Positions 46,240 through 55,260 are shown, counted from the stretch's first letter. The stretch is DNA of 64,000 nucleotides from an uncultured Bacteroidota bacterium (GCA_903887415.1 CAISPO010000039.1:1-64000), one strand, 5' to 3'. Numbers and translations: made by a program. Notes: generated by a model not told the origin, from the letters alone.

Positions 46240-48201
46240 ATGCGAAAGCTGATTTTAACATGTATTGCTTCAGGTATCTGTATGGTATCCGGGTATGCGC
46301 AATCTTTATTTACTTACGGCCCTCATTCGGTATCTAAAGAAGAATTTTTACGGGTTTACAAAAAGAACAGCATCAATAAGAAGCCGGACATGACCGACAC
46401 TGCGCTGAGAAGCTACCTGGACCTTTATGCCCTGTTCCGCATGAAAGTTGCCGAGGCCGATAAGCAAAAGCTGGATACGGTTGCTACCATAGACCACGAA
46501 CTGGACAGCTACCGGAAGCAACTGGCCAAGAACTACCTGACCGACGAGCAGGTAACCAATAAAATAATACATGAGGCCTACGACCGTATGAAGGAAGATG
46601 TACACGTAGAACACATCCTCATCACCTGCACACCAGGCAGCGATACTGTTGCCGCTTACCGGAAGATAGACAGCCTCTATCACCTGATAGAAAGTAAAAA
46701 GGCCGATTTCGAAACGCTGGCCAAACAATTTTCTGATGATAAAGGATCAAAGGACAATGGCGGTGACATAGGCTATTTCTCTGCACTGCAAACAGTGTAT
46801 GCGTTTGAGAATATGGCGTACAGCACCCCGGTGGGAAAAGTATCTGCACCATTCAAAACACAGTTTGGCTACCACATCATCAAGGTACTGGACAAGCGTG
46901 CCGACCGCGGCCAGGTGAAAGTGGCCCAGATCATGATCGGCGTTTCAAAGTCAAAAGGGGAAGCAGGGGTAGAAGAAGGCCGCAAGCGCGCCGACAGTGT
47001 TGAGGCAATGCTGAAAGGAGGCGCTTCATTTGAAGACCTGGTAAAAAAATACTCCGATGATAAATACACTGTTAACGATGGTGGTGTGATGAAGCCATTT
47101 GGTACGGGGCATATGGTAATGGCATTTGAAAATGCGGCGTTCGCACTTAAGAAACCAGGCGATATATCTGAGCCGGTAAAAACGGATTACGGCTTCCATA
47201 TCATAAAGCTGATCGCCAAATACCCGCTGCAGCCATACGATACACTCTACCCTACGCTGAAGCATAAGGTGGAAAACGACTCACGCGCGCAGGTGGCAAG
47301 AGACCGCTTCTTTGCGAAAATAAAGGAGAAGAGCGGATTTAAAGAATACCCGGAGAACGTAGCTGAGGTGAACACCAAACTAATGTCAGTGCCGGATACC
47401 GGCAAGGGTGCCAAAACATTCAAAGCAGCGGACTTTAAGGACATGACCAAGCCTGCATTTACGCTTGCCGGCAGAAACTACCTGCAAAACGATTTCGTGA
47501 AATATGCAGAGAACCTGACACACGGCAAGCTGAACGGGCCGAAGAACGCTGTGGTGCGCGATGCTTATAATATGTACGTGAACAGCGTGGTAAATGACTT
47601 TGAAGAGCATAAACTGGTAGAAGAAAACCCGGAGTTCAAGAACCTGATGGAAGAATACCGCGATGGTATCATGCTGTTTGAGTTGATGGACCGCAATGTA
47701 TGGAGTAAAGCAGCTAAAGACTCCGTGGGGCTGAAGGCTTTTTATGAGACGCATAACAGCAAGTATAACTGGGAGCCTGGTTTTGACGGCGCTGTATATA
47801 AATTCAAGAACAAGGCGGCTTTTGATACCGGCATGATACTGCTGAAAGGCGGTAAAGCGACAGACGAGGAAATGGTAAAAGCGATCAATACCCAGGCCAG
47901 CCCTGATGGCGTGAACATACAGCGCGGGCGTTATGAGTTCTCCCGTTTTAAAGACGCTACACAGGCCGAGCTGCAGAAAGACAATATGAAAGTAATACCC
48001 GGCACGAACGGCCAATACACGGTGATTGTGGCCAAAAAAATATACCCTACAGCGACCAAAAAAACGCTTGAGGAAGCCCGTGGCTATGTTGTAGCCGAAT
48101 ACCAGGACTACCTGGAGAAACAATGGAACGAAAAAATGCGACGCGAATACCCTGTGAAGGTTAATGAAACGGTTTTTAAGAGCATGGTGGGCAAGAAATA
48201 G
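46240..48201 (+). CDS. Peptidyl-prolyl isomerase with two PpiC/parvulin domains
   Basis: 653 residues with a signal peptide (about 1-20). After an N-terminal helical chaperone region, two parvulin domains follow at about 120-215 (VEHILITCTPG, FETLAKQFSDDKGSKDNGGDIGYF, FKTQFGYHIIKVLDK) and about 225-325 (VAQIMIGVSKSKGE, FEDLVKKYSDDKYTVNDGG, FHIIKLIAKYP). This is the SurA-like arrangement. It should help outer-membrane proteins fold in the periplasm. It lies 27 bp after the second thioredoxin-like gene and ends at a hairpin. Confidence 0.92.
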   Translation: MRKLILTCIASGICMVSGYAQSLFTYGPHSVSKEEFLRVYKKNSINKKPDMTDTALRSYLDLYALFRMKVAEADKQKLDTVATIDHELDSYRKQLAKNYLTDEQVTNKIIHEAYDRMKEDVHVEHILITCTPGSDTVAAYRKIDSLYHLIESKKADFETLAKQFSDDKGSKDNGGDIGYFSALQTVYAFENMAYSTPVGKVSAPFKTQFGYHIIKVLDKRADRGQVKVAQIMIGVSKSKGEAGVEEGRKRADSVEAMLKGGASFEDLVKKYSDDKYTVNDGGVMKPFGTGHMVMAFENAAFALKKPGDISEPVKTDYGFHIIKLIAKYPLQPYDTLYPTLKHKVENDSRAQVARDRFFAKIKEKSGFKEYPENVAEVNTKLMSVPDTGKGAKTFKAADFKDMTKPAFTLAGRNYLQNDFVKYAENLTHGKLNGPKNAVVRDAYNMYVNSVVNDFEEHKLVEENPEFKNLMEEYRDGIMLFELMDRNVWSKAAKDSVGLKAFYETHNSKYNWEPGFDGAVYKFKNKAAFDTGMILLKGGKATDEEMVKAINTQASPDGVNIQRGRYEFSRFKDATQAELQKDNMKVIPGTNGQYTVIVAKKIYPTATKKTLEEARGYVVAEYQDYLEKQWNEKMRREYPVKVNETVFKSMVGKK

Positions 48202-48222
48202 AAATACTCTTATTTTTAACGT

Positions 48223-48256
48223 AAAGGGTTCCGGGCAACCGGGACCCTTTGTTATT
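48223..48256 (+). terminator. Terminator hairpin
   Basis: A 12-bp stem with one T-G wobble, 48223-48234 with 48239-48250, around GCAA. The T run after it is short, so strength is uncertain. Confidence 0.65.
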
Positions 48257-48360
48257 AATTTATTGCGTGTTTAAAAAGAAAGAGGAGTTGTAAAATCCCG
48301 CAAGATTTCCCTGCTTCAAATATATTTATTAGCTTTAGGCTTTAAAATATTTTTCAACCG

Positions 48361-49074
48361 ATGAAATACTTTTTACTGGTACTCTCTATTATTGTTGTTA
48401 TTGCCTCCTGCAACAAACCCCCTGTGACTACTCCCAGCAGGGAAAGTATGCTGCGTGTTGGCAAGTGGCATGTTACCGCCGGTACGCTTACGTTGAGGAA
48501 ACCCAATGGCGTAGATACGACACTTAACTACCTTAACTGGATCCCGGTGTGCCACAGGGATGATTATATCAAATTCGACTCTCTTAATGTGGGTTATCTA
48601 TTCCCTGGCAGCGACATTTGTAATGCAGGAGATGCTGATTCTATTGGTTTTACATGGAAGCTGGAGAATGGAGAAACAACAATGAGCTTGTACAATGGGT
48701 TTAGCAATACATTTGGGGTGGCCGAATCAATTTTGTTACCGGTCTATTTCGATACACTTTCGCACTCACCGCTGCAGCTTGATACACTTATCGGTGCGGT
48801 AGCCGCTTCAATGGAAACACCCGCGGGACCGATAGTGCTTGATTCCTTGTGGAAGCTGCATTTTGATTCTGCCTCTATACAGCGGTTAGATATCTATACT
48901 GCGACTATTTCCAGTTTCAGCTCGAGTGCATTTACTATTAATTTCGCTGTTATATCCACTTATCCCGATTCTACAGGGCATCATACAGGTTTTGACGCGA
49001 CAAATAATATTGATATGAATCCAATTTACCGCCCCGATACTTTTCACTACTCAGTCACGTATAGCAACGAATAA
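48361..49074 (+). CDS. Lipoprotein of unknown function
   Basis: 237 residues with lipobox IASC at residues 14-17. The mature domain looks like a beta sandwich, with WKLENGETTMSLYNGFSN and KLHFDSASIQRLDIYTAT strands, and resembles lipocalin-like lipoproteins of Bacteroidota. No family is firm. It is a single gene ending in a terminator. Confidence 0.72.
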   Translation: MKYFLLVLSIIVVIASCNKPPVTTPSRESMLRVGKWHVTAGTLTLRKPNGVDTTLNYLNWIPVCHRDDYIKFDSLNVGYLFPGSDICNAGDADSIGFTWKLENGETTMSLYNGFSNTFGVAESILLPVYFDTLSHSPLQLDTLIGAVAASMETPAGPIVLDSLWKLHFDSASIQRLDIYTATISSFSSSAFTINFAVISTYPDSTGHHTGFDATNNIDMNPIYRPDTFHYSVTYSNE

Positions 49075-49098
49075 AAAAACATTGTTAAGTACATAGGA

Positions 49099-49137
49099 CC
49101 ACCATCCCGATAGCTATCGGGATGCCGGTGGTTTTTA
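49099..49137 (+). terminator. Terminator hairpin with the dispersed palindrome
   Basis: ACCACC at 49099-49104 pairs with GGTGGT around 49128-49133, and the palindrome TCCCGATAGCTATCGGGA at 49105-49122 extends the stem. TTTT follows. It is downstream of the lipoprotein gene and before thrS. Confidence 0.75.
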
Positions 49138-49187
49138 CATACATAGCCTTTTCATTCGTACATTTGCAACTTATTTTAGTAAAGAAC

Positions 49188-51146
49188 ATGATACACATTA
49201 CATTACCCGATGGCGCGGTGCGCGAATATGCTGAAGGAACAAGCGCAGCCGATGTAGCAAAATCTATAAGCGAAGGACTGGCACGCAAGGTGCTGGCTGC
49301 GGAAGTAAATGGCGAGGTATGGGATTCCTCCCGCCCTATTAATAATGATGCAACCCTTAAACTGCTGACGTGGGACGACAAAAACGCTAAGTCAACATTC
49401 TGGCATTCTTCCGCCCACCTGATGGCAGAGGCCCTGGAGGCATTGTACCCCGGTGTGAAACTGGGCATAGGCCCTGCTATAGAAACCGGTTTTTATTATG
49501 ATGTGGACCTTGGCGACCGCACCATAAGCGATGAAGACCTGAAAAAGATAGAGGACAAAATGAAGGAGCTGGCAAAAACCAACAGCACCTACGTTAGAAA
49601 AGATATTTCGAAGAATGACGCGATAGCCTACTTTACCGAAAAGGGAGACCAGTATAAACTGGAGCTACTGGAAGGACTGGACGATGGCAGTATTACCTTT
49701 TATACACAAGGTAACTTCACTGACCTATGCCGTGGCCCGCACATACCCAGCACAAGCCCTATAAAGGCTGTGAAGCTCACCAACATTGCAGGTGCATACT
49801 GGAGAGGCAATGAGAAAAACAAAATGCTCACCCGCATTTACGGAGTAACCTTCCCTGCGCAGAAAGAATTGGACGAATACCTGGCCTTGCTGGAAGAAGC
49901 AAAAAAACGCGACCACCGCAAACTGGGCAAGGAGCTGGAACTGTTCACCTTTTCAGAAAAAGTGGGCAGCGGATTGCCGTTATGGTTGCCAAAGGGCGCC
50001 ATGCTGCGCGAGCGCCTGCAACAGTTTCTCCAGAGGGCACAGATAGAGACTGGTTACCTGCCGGTTATCACACCGCATATAGGCAGCAAGCAACTGTATG
50101 TAACATCCGGCCACTGGGAGAAGTATGGACAGGACAGCTTCCGCCCCATTACTACGCCGCAGGAAGGCGAAGAGTTTATGCTGAAACCCATGAACTGCCC
50201 GCACCACTGCGAAATATATAAATCCTCTCCGCGCTCATACAAAGACCTGCCACTGCGCCTGGCCGAATTTGGCACTGTATATCGCTACGAGCAGAGCGGC
50301 GAACTGCACGGGCTTACACGTGTGCGCGGCTTTACACAGGATGATGCACATCTCTTTTGTATGCCGGAACAGGTGTCTAACGAATTCAAGAAGGTAATAG
50401 ACCTCGTGCTTTATGTGTTTGAATCGCTGGGCTTTACTGAATATACAGCACAGGTATCGCTGCGCGACAAGGAAGACCGCAGCAAGTATATAGGCTCTGA
50501 AGAAAACTGGCAAATAGCGGAACAAGCTATTATAGATGCTGCGGCTGATAAGGGACTGAAAACAGTGATAGAATATGGCGAGGCTGCATTCTATGGCCCG
50601 AAGCTGGACTTTATGGTACGCGACGCCATAGGCCGCAGGTGGCAGCTCGGCACTATACAGGTGGACTATAACCTACCCGAGCGTTTTGAGCTGGAGTATG
50701 TGGATAGCGACAACAGCCGCAAACGCCCGGTAATGATACACCGTGCGCCATTCGGCTCAATGGAGCGCTTTATTGCAGTTCTTATTGAGAACTGCGCAGG
50801 CAACTTCCCGCTGTGGCTGGCGCCATTGCAGGTGAAAATACTGCCCATAAGCGATAAGTACAGCGAGTATGCACACCATGTAGCCGCCAGGCTGAAAAAC
50901 GCCGATGTAAGGGGTGAAGTGGATGACCGCAGTGAGAAGATAGGCCGGAAGATACGCGACACCGAACTGATGAAGACCCCATACATGCTGATAGTAGGCG
51001 AAAAAGAAATGGCCGACAATACAGTATCTGTGCGGGTACATGGCGAAGGGGATAAAGGCGCTGTGCCTATTGATACATTCATATCAGAAATACGGGATAT
51101 AGTCAGTGAGCAGATTAAGGGTAAAAGGCGGGAAAATGTTGCGTAA
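49188..51146 (+). CDS. thrS: Threonine-tRNA ligase
   Basis: 652 residues from ATG 49188; an upstream in-frame ATG at 49122 would add 22 unlikely residues and overlap a terminator. A TGS domain (about 1-60), an editing domain with [12 protein letters not shown] (about residues 72-83), the catalytic core with [16 protein letters not shown] (zinc Cys), [24 protein letters not shown], and a C-terminal anticodon-binding domain with [14 protein letters not shown] are all present. It charges tRNA-Thr. It is followed by infC, as in most bacteria. Confidence 0.97.
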   Translation: MIHITLPDGAVREYAEGTSAADVAKSISEGLARKVLAAEVNGEVWDSSRPINNDATLKLLTWDDKNAKSTFWHSSAHLMAEALEALYPGVKLGIGPAIETGFYYDVDLGDRTISDEDLKKIEDKMKELAKTNSTYVRKDISKNDAIAYFTEKGDQYKLELLEGLDDGSITFYTQGNFTDLCRGPHIPSTSPIKAVKLTNIAGAYWRGNEKNKMLTRIYGVTFPAQKELDEYLALLEEAKKRDHRKLGKELELFTFSEKVGSGLPLWLPKGAMLRERLQQFLQRAQIETGYLPVITPHIGSKQLYVTSGHWEKYGQDSFRPITTPQEGEEFMLKPMNCPHHCEIYKSSPRSYKDLPLRLAEFGTVYRYEQSGELHGLTRVRGFTQDDAHLFCMPEQVSNEFKKVIDLVLYVFESLGFTEYTAQVSLRDKEDRSKYIGSEENWQIAEQAIIDAAADKGLKTVIEYGEAAFYGPKLDFMVRDAIGRRWQLGTIQVDYNLPERFELEYVDSDNSRKRPVMIHRAPFGSMERFIAVLIENCAGNFPLWLAPLQVKILPISDKYSEYAHHVAARLKNADVRGEVDDRSEKIGRKIRDTELMKTPYMLIVGEKEMADNTVSVRVHGEGDKGAVPIDTFISEIRDIVSEQIKGKRRENVA

Positions 51147-51165
51147 AAAAATATTACCTTGCAAG

Positions 51166-51196
51166 TTGACCAATAGGGACAAATATTTTATTTTTG
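51166..51196 (+). promoter_or_regulatory. Bacteroidota promoter for infC
   Basis: TTG at 51166-51168 and TATTTTTG at 51189-51196, with 20 bp between them, lie between thrS and infC. This suggests infC has its own promoter besides any read-through. Confidence 0.7.
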
Positions 51197-51218
51197 CCAA
51201 TAATCTTAAAAACAATTA

Positions 51219-51776
51219 ATGCAGAAAAGACCAAAAGGAAAACCTTTTTTCAGGCCGAGAGTGCCACAGAATGAACACCGTCTTAACAATGAGATCACCG
51301 CACCAGAAGTGCGTGTGATAGGCGAAGATATAGAGCCAGGGATATACCCGCTGGCAGCAGCGCTGAAAATGGCGATAGAAAAAGAAGTGGACCTGGTGGA
51401 GATATCTCCCAATGCAGTGCCGCCAGTATGCCGCCTCATTGACTACAAAAAATTCCTTTACGAGAAAAAGAAGAAAGAAAAGGAGCAGAAAGCCAAGGCC
51501 AAGCAATCGGAAGTAAAGGAAATACGTTTTACACCAAACACCGATGACCATGACTTTGACTTCAAAGCCAAACACGCGGAAAAATTTCTGCAGGATGGCA
51601 ATAAGGTGAAGTGCTATGTGCAGTTCAAAGGCCGTGCGATCATGTTCCAGGAGCGTGGGGAGCTGCTGCTGCTGAAATTCGCAGAGCGTATGGCAGAGCA
51701 TGGCGCACTGGAATCGATGCCTAAAATGGAAGGAAGAAGAATGCTGGCGATGTTCTCACCCAAAAAGAAAAAATAA
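51219..51776 (+). CDS. infC: Translation initiation factor IF-3
   Basis: 185 residues beginning with ATG. The N-domain has NEHRLNNEITAPEVRVIGED and the C-domain has VKEIRFTPNTDDHDFDFKAKHAEKFLQDGNKVKCYVQFKGR, then RMLAMFSPKKKK. IF-3 binds the 30S subunit and keeps it free for initiation. Many bacteria start infC with AUU and control it by that; this gene has AUG, so that form of autoregulation is absent. The ribosomal protein genes rpmI and rplT, usually next, are not in the following DNA. Confidence 0.96.
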   Translation: MQKRPKGKPFFRPRVPQNEHRLNNEITAPEVRVIGEDIEPGIYPLAAALKMAIEKEVDLVEISPNAVPPVCRLIDYKKFLYEKKKKEKEQKAKAKQSEVKEIRFTPNTDDHDFDFKAKHAEKFLQDGNKVKCYVQFKGRAIMFQERGELLLLKFAERMAEHGALESMPKMEGRRMLAMFSPKKKK

Positions 51777-51864
51777 AACAGGCGCGCTAACTCTTAAATA
51801 ACCTATTGGTAATCAGAAATTAACTGGCTTTTGTTATTTAAGTGTAAAAAAAAATTGTAAAAAA

Positions 51865-51896
51865 TTTGTTTGAAGTAAAAAGGTGCTGTACCTTTA
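51865..51896 (+). promoter_or_regulatory. Promoter of short transcription unit 1
   Basis: TTTG at 51865-51868 and TACCTTTA at 51889-51896, 20 bp apart. The last base of the -7 element departs from the G of the consensus. It precedes the first copy of the duplicated terminator segment. Confidence 0.5.
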
Positions 51897-51902
51897 CATC
51901 AT

Positions 51903-51998
51903 TATCAGGAACGATACTTCGCTTTTTTCAGCATAAAGATGTTTTCATGGTGATAGGGTTTATAGGGGCTGGCCTGTTCTCAGGCTGGCTTTTTTTTA
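51903..51998 (+). ncRNA. Predicted short transcript, unit 1
   Basis: From the promoter at 51865-51896 to the T run after the hairpin in the first copy of the duplicated segment, about 95 nt. The 5' part is unlike unit 2 while the last 53-55 nt are nearly the same. It could be a small RNA, a leader or a short peptide gene; a hydrophobic frame (VIGFIGAGLFSGWLF) is present in both copies. No known RNA family is recognised. Confidence 0.4.
51941..51995. repeat. Direct repeat copy 1 (terminator-like segment)
   Basis: About 55 bp, matching 52099-52153 with one mismatch (G at 51949 to A in copy 2) up to the T run. It contains a wobble-rich 10-bp hairpin, GGCTGGCCTG and CAGGCTGGCT around TTCT, followed by Ts, so it also acts as a terminator. 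Confidence 0.8.
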
Positions 51999-52029
51999 TT
52001 TTGTTTTTTGATAGTTTATTGTATATTTG
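51999..52029 (+). promoter_or_regulatory. Promoter of short transcription unit 2
   Basis: TTTTG at 51999-52003 and TATATTTG at 52022-52029, 18 bp apart, a strong match to the Bacteroidota consensus. It lies between the two repeat copies. Confidence 0.65.
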
Positions 52030-52035
52030 CACGAG

Positions 52036-52153
52036 AAACGTTAATTTTAAGACAAGAAATTATTTGCAGATATTCGCAGAGTTTTTAACTTTGCAACAGT
52101 TTTCATAGTGATAGGGTTTATAGGGGCTGGCCTGTTCTCAGGCTGGCTTTTTT
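52036..52153 (+). ncRNA. Predicted short transcript, unit 2
   Basis: From the promoter at 51999-52029 to the T run in the second repeat copy, about 118 nt. The first 60 nt are AT-rich and unlike unit 1; the last 55 nt match it. The gene at 52197 starts 44 bp after the predicted end, so an attenuator role is possible. Confidence 0.45.
52099..52153. repeat. Direct repeat copy 2 (terminator-like segment)
   Basis: Second copy of the duplicated segment, 158 bp from the first, with the same hairpin and T run. The ATG seen in copy 1 (CATGGTG) is changed to ATA here (CATAGTG). Confidence 0.8.
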
Positions 52154-52196
52154 ATTTCGCAACAATAATTCCTATATTACACAAAAATCCTTCAGT

Positions 52197-53270
52197 ATGC
52201 GGTCACTTTTACTTTGCCTGCTTATTTTTATCACTGGCGCTTGCGGCGCACAGCCGTTGGCTGCATATGTCGATATCCAAAACCAGTTAATGGTTTGGGA
52301 CAAAGGGCTGATCCACAAGATCGACTTCATGCCACCTACATCGATGAAAATAGGGCGTACTACTATCCCGTATCTCGACAATTCCCGCTCGTTCAAAATA
52401 TACTATAATGGCGCAGTGAAAGAAGTGAATGCGGGCTTTACCAATGCGTATTTTCCAACCGACAACATTGTTGGTTTCCTCAACCAGAAATCGCTCAACG
52501 TTTTCGACAGAGGCGTTACAAAAAACCTAACCGGCGTGTGTGATCAGTATTTTATCGCAGACAGCGTTGTGCTGTTTCTTGACAGCTACAAAGGTGAGTA
52601 CCGGGCCTATTATAACAAAGAGACCTATACGGTAGAATCATATATCCCGGACAGTGTGTTGTCGCACCTGAAGGTATCAGATAACATTATTGCGTTCGAC
52701 AACTTCGCCAACCAGTTCAGGATATTTTTCCGCGGCCAGCTCTTAGCGCAGGAAGACTACCAGGTGCGGAGCTTTGATGCCGGTAGAAATACGGTAGGCT
52801 ATGTGGACGTTGATCACAAATTCAAGGTGTTCCATAACGGACAAACTTTTGTGCTGGATGATTTTGCTCCGCAATCGTACAAAGTGGGTGATGACCTGAT
52901 CGCCTATGTGGCCAGTGATGGCTATTTTAAGATATTCTATGGCGACTCGCTGCACACCGTAGGATTTATGAGCCCTACCTACCAGGTTGGCGACAATGTA
53001 ATGGCATACAAAGATCCCGGAGGAACGCTGAAGGTATTTTACAAAGGCAACATCACCGAGATGGAAAGCTACTACCCTACCGGCATCATTTGTCAGTACA
53101 ACTCACTCGCATACATTGGCGCGGGCAACACACTGCGCCTCTTCACTGAGGGCCAGATGTATGATGTGACCAATGCCGACCTGGCTAACTGGACACTCAA
53201 TTACGATGTGATCACCTACCAGATAGGCCAAGGAGTGTTTAAGGTTTTTTATAAGGGGGAGGAGTATTAA
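52197..53270 (+). CDS. Secreted protein with ten 35-residue repeats
   Basis: 357 residues with a signal peptide (about 1-18, ending near TGACGAQ; the Cys could be lipidated). Ten recurring motifs of the form FKVFYxG appear at about residues 28, 64, 97, 132, 171, 206, 241, 275, 310 and 345, that is every 33-39 residues. Examples are RSFKIYYNG, NQFRIFFRG, HKFKVFHNG, GYFKIFYGD, GTLKVFYKG and VFKVFYKGE. Between them come patterns such as SYKVGDDLIAYVAS. The spacing suggests a beta propeller or solenoid. I do not recognise the family. Confidence 0.8.
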   Translation: MRSLLLCLLIFITGACGAQPLAAYVDIQNQLMVWDKGLIHKIDFMPPTSMKIGRTTIPYLDNSRSFKIYYNGAVKEVNAGFTNAYFPTDNIVGFLNQKSLNVFDRGVTKNLTGVCDQYFIADSVVLFLDSYKGEYRAYYNKETYTVESYIPDSVLSHLKVSDNIIAFDNFANQFRIFFRGQLLAQEDYQVRSFDAGRNTVGYVDVDHKFKVFHNGQTFVLDDFAPQSYKVGDDLIAYVASDGYFKIFYGDSLHTVGFMSPTYQVGDNVMAYKDPGGTLKVFYKGNITEMESYYPTGIICQYNSLAYIGAGNTLRLFTEGQMYDVTNADLANWTLNYDVITYQIGQGVFKVFYKGEEY

Positions 53271-53281
53271 CCCCTGTCCCC

Positions 53282-53300
53282 TCCCGCTGAAATAGCGGGA
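53282..53300. repeat. Short palindrome TCCCGCT/AGCGGGA
   Basis: Hairpin with a 5-nt loop, just after the repeat-protein gene. It may end transcription but lacks a T run. Confidence 0.5.
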
Positions 53301-53442
53301 CCTTGTTCCGGGGAGACTATTCATTTGGCTTAGGTTATATTTTCAGCTTTGGGCCATATCCGGTCAGTCTTGTTTTTCCCGCGTTGATATTATTGGAGCT
53401 TTCTGCGAGCTTGAAAAGTGTATGCTCAATAACCTGAAATGC

Positions 53443-53460
53443 GTAGAGACGCAATGCATT
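53443..53460. repeat. Left half of interrupted palindrome with target duplication
   Basis: GTAGAGACGC at 53443-53452 followed by AATGCATT at 53453-53460. The mirror image lies at 55554-55571, so removing 53461-55561 restores a 28-bp perfect palindrome. The AATGCATT is the 8-bp target-site duplication. Confidence 0.88.
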
Positions 53461-53472
53461 GGTAATGATATA

Positions 53473-53504
53473 TTTGGTTGTACCAAAAAATGATTGTATA
53501 TTTG
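53473..53504 (+). promoter_or_regulatory. Transposase promoter in the left end
   Basis: TTTG at 53473-53476 and TATATTTG at 53497-53504, 20 bp apart, lie between the left inverted repeat and the transposase ATG. Confidence 0.65.
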
Positions 53505-53522
53505 TGTTGTAATAAAAACACA

Positions 53523-54475
53523 ATGATACCACAATTTAATTCTTTTGCTGCAATGGTTACTGCTTTACCTACCGATAAAGCATGTCGTGAATACCTTGAA
53601 ACACAACGCTGGGGCGGCGTTCCGGTATGCCCACATTGCGGCGTAGTTGATGCAAACCACTACAAACTTAATGTAAAAGGCGAATTTAAGGGTATGTACA
53701 AATGTCGTTCATGCAAAGAGCGATTCACAGTTACTATGGGAACTATGTTTGAGGGTTCACCAATTCCTTTGCGTAAATGGTTCATGGCTACCTTTATGTT
53801 TTCAGCGCATAAGAAAGGAATAAGCAGCCACCAGTTAGCGCGTGATCTGGGTGTCACTCAAAAAACTGCATGGTTTATGTTGCATCGTTTACGCCTTGCA
53901 TTTACTGATAGTAACGATTCACCATTAGGCGGCGAAGGTGTTGTAGTTGAAACTGACGTTACAATTCATGGCGGTAAGACTAAGAACATGCACAATAAAA
54001 AACGTGCTGCAATGCTGAAAGATAAGTCAATGAGAAACGACAATAAGACCAGCATTTCAGCATACATTGAGCGCGGCGGTAACATTCGCTTTGATGTAAT
54101 AGACCACAACGAAAACGAGCCGGATTTGTTGAGGAAACATGTTGATACTGATTCGGTGCTTATGACTGATACCGCCAATGCCTACGTAAAGGTAGGTAAA
54201 GAATTTGCGCACCATGCAAGTGTTGACCACACTAAGGACGAATATGTACGTGATGGAGTGATACATACCAATACGATCGAAGGGGCGTTTTCACATTTTG
54301 ACCGTATGGTAATAGGAACATACCATAGCATTACTCCAAGCATTTACAGGCTTATTGCAATGAATTAGGGTTTAGGTATAATAGCCGTAAGATAACAGAT
54401 AAGATGCGCTTTGATATGGCTTTAACGCGCACCGTGGGTGCACAACTAAACTACAATACATTGATAGCAAAATAA
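53523..54475 (+). pseudogene. IS1595-like transposase, frameshifted near the C-terminus
   Basis: ATG 53523 opens a frame to a stop at 54368 (281 residues). It has an N-terminal zinc ribbon (VCPHCG and YKCRSC), the DDE-type ISXO2-like catalytic region (VVETDVTIHGGKT, VLMTDTANAY, HTNTIEGAFSHFDRM), and HSITPS near its end. Another frame then continues HLQAYCNELGFRYNSRKITDKMRFDMALTR to a stop at 54475, exactly the family's usual C-terminus. One A is missing around 54332-54336. The frame is therefore broken by a single base, so the enzyme is probably inactive unless this is a sequencing error. Confidence 0.85.
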
Positions 54476-54504
54476 TCTACCTTTACACTCACAAAAGCAA
54501 TCAC

Positions 54505-54618
54505 ATGGGAGCGATAATCCAAATATTCAGACTGGCAGCAGCTTTGATTGTTTTTGTTTGTTCCGCGTTCTATACCATTGGACAGGACATAAAAAAGATG
54601 CGAACGCACAGGCATTAG
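54505..54618 (+). CDS. Passenger ORF: 37-residue membrane peptide
   Basis: ATG 54505 encodes 37 residues with one hydrophobic stretch (RLAAALIVFVCSAFYTIG) and a basic C-terminus. It lies inside the IS, 30 bp after the transposase. Its small size makes it uncertain. Confidence 0.4.
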   Translation: MGAIIQIFRLAAALIVFVCSAFYTIGQDIKKMRTHRH

Positions 54619-54702
54619 ATGCGTTGATATTGTTGGTGTGTTGCTAAAAGTAACTTGAACGTGAGAATTCAAAATTACTAAAAACTAGCAACATGGCAAT
54701 TC

Positions 54703-55260
54703 TCATTCCTTTTCTTCTTTCCATATTAGCGGCAATATATACCATAGGCTTGCGCCTAGACAAGCGCAAGCCAACGCAAGAACGAAGATTTTACCGAGAT
54801 CGAAATAACTATTCTGATAAATCTTCACAAGGTCTAATAAATACCAAGCAAAAGGAGTTGACACGCCAACGGCTAAGGTATATTGGAGATTTTGGGCTAT
54901 TTGGACTCTTCGCTCCGCCTGGTTATTTTCCAGAATCCGACCACGATAGCCACCCTGTTTGCTGAAAATTATACCATTGAACGAAATGGTTAGCATCCTG
55001 TCATTGGGGTGTAATTCTGCATTATAAGCAGGTTCTATGAATTTATCATCAGATAGTTTTTTAATCATGGCAGGGAAATATTCATAAAATTCACCCTTTC
55101 GCAGATGCCTAAATTCTTGATGAACTACTTTTTTTAAAAGTTCATATGAAATGCTATTCCGCATTACGATAATAGGGACATTCTTTGTGGCATCAGGGGG
55201 CATACAAAACCATTCAAGAATCCTGTCTATCATTTCTATCTCCTCCGGCATGTTTTTCAT
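54703..55260 (-). CDS. Passenger gene: 185-residue membrane-anchored protein
   Basis: 185 residues. An N-terminal soluble part (about 1-125) contains IEMIDRILEWFCMPPDATKNVPIIVMRN, in a helical arrangement that might bind a partner. Two hydrophobic segments follow, at about 128-148 (LAVGVSTPFAWYLLDLV) and 155-180 (FVLALACACLGASLWYILPL), with a short basic tail. I know no family. It is inside the IS in the opposite orientation to the transposase and is the best candidate for cargo. Confidence 0.65.
   Translation of the reverse strand: MKNMPEEIEMIDRILEWFCMPPDATKNVPIIVMRNSISYELLKKVVHQEFRHLRKGEFYEYFPAMIKKLSDDKFIEPAYNAELHPNDRMLTISFNGIIFSKQGGYRGRILENNQAERRVQIAQNLQYTLAVGVSTPFAWYLLDLVKIYQNSYFDLGKIFVLALACACLGASLWYILPLIWKEEKE

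Noticed and set aside
51866..52108. 80-residue frame across the first duplicated segment
   Set aside because: It starts at a non-ATG codon, spans a terminator and a promoter, and its composition looks random outside the hydrophobic stretch.
53335..53460. Minus-strand frame ending NINAGKTRLTGYGPKLKI
   Set aside because: It could be the end of a gene cut by the IS, but the DNA right of the IS gives no matching N-terminal part and I recognise no family.
54693..54965. 90-residue plus-strand frame inside the IS
   Set aside because: It overlaps the 185-residue minus-strand passenger gene, which has clearer membrane segments and a more natural composition.
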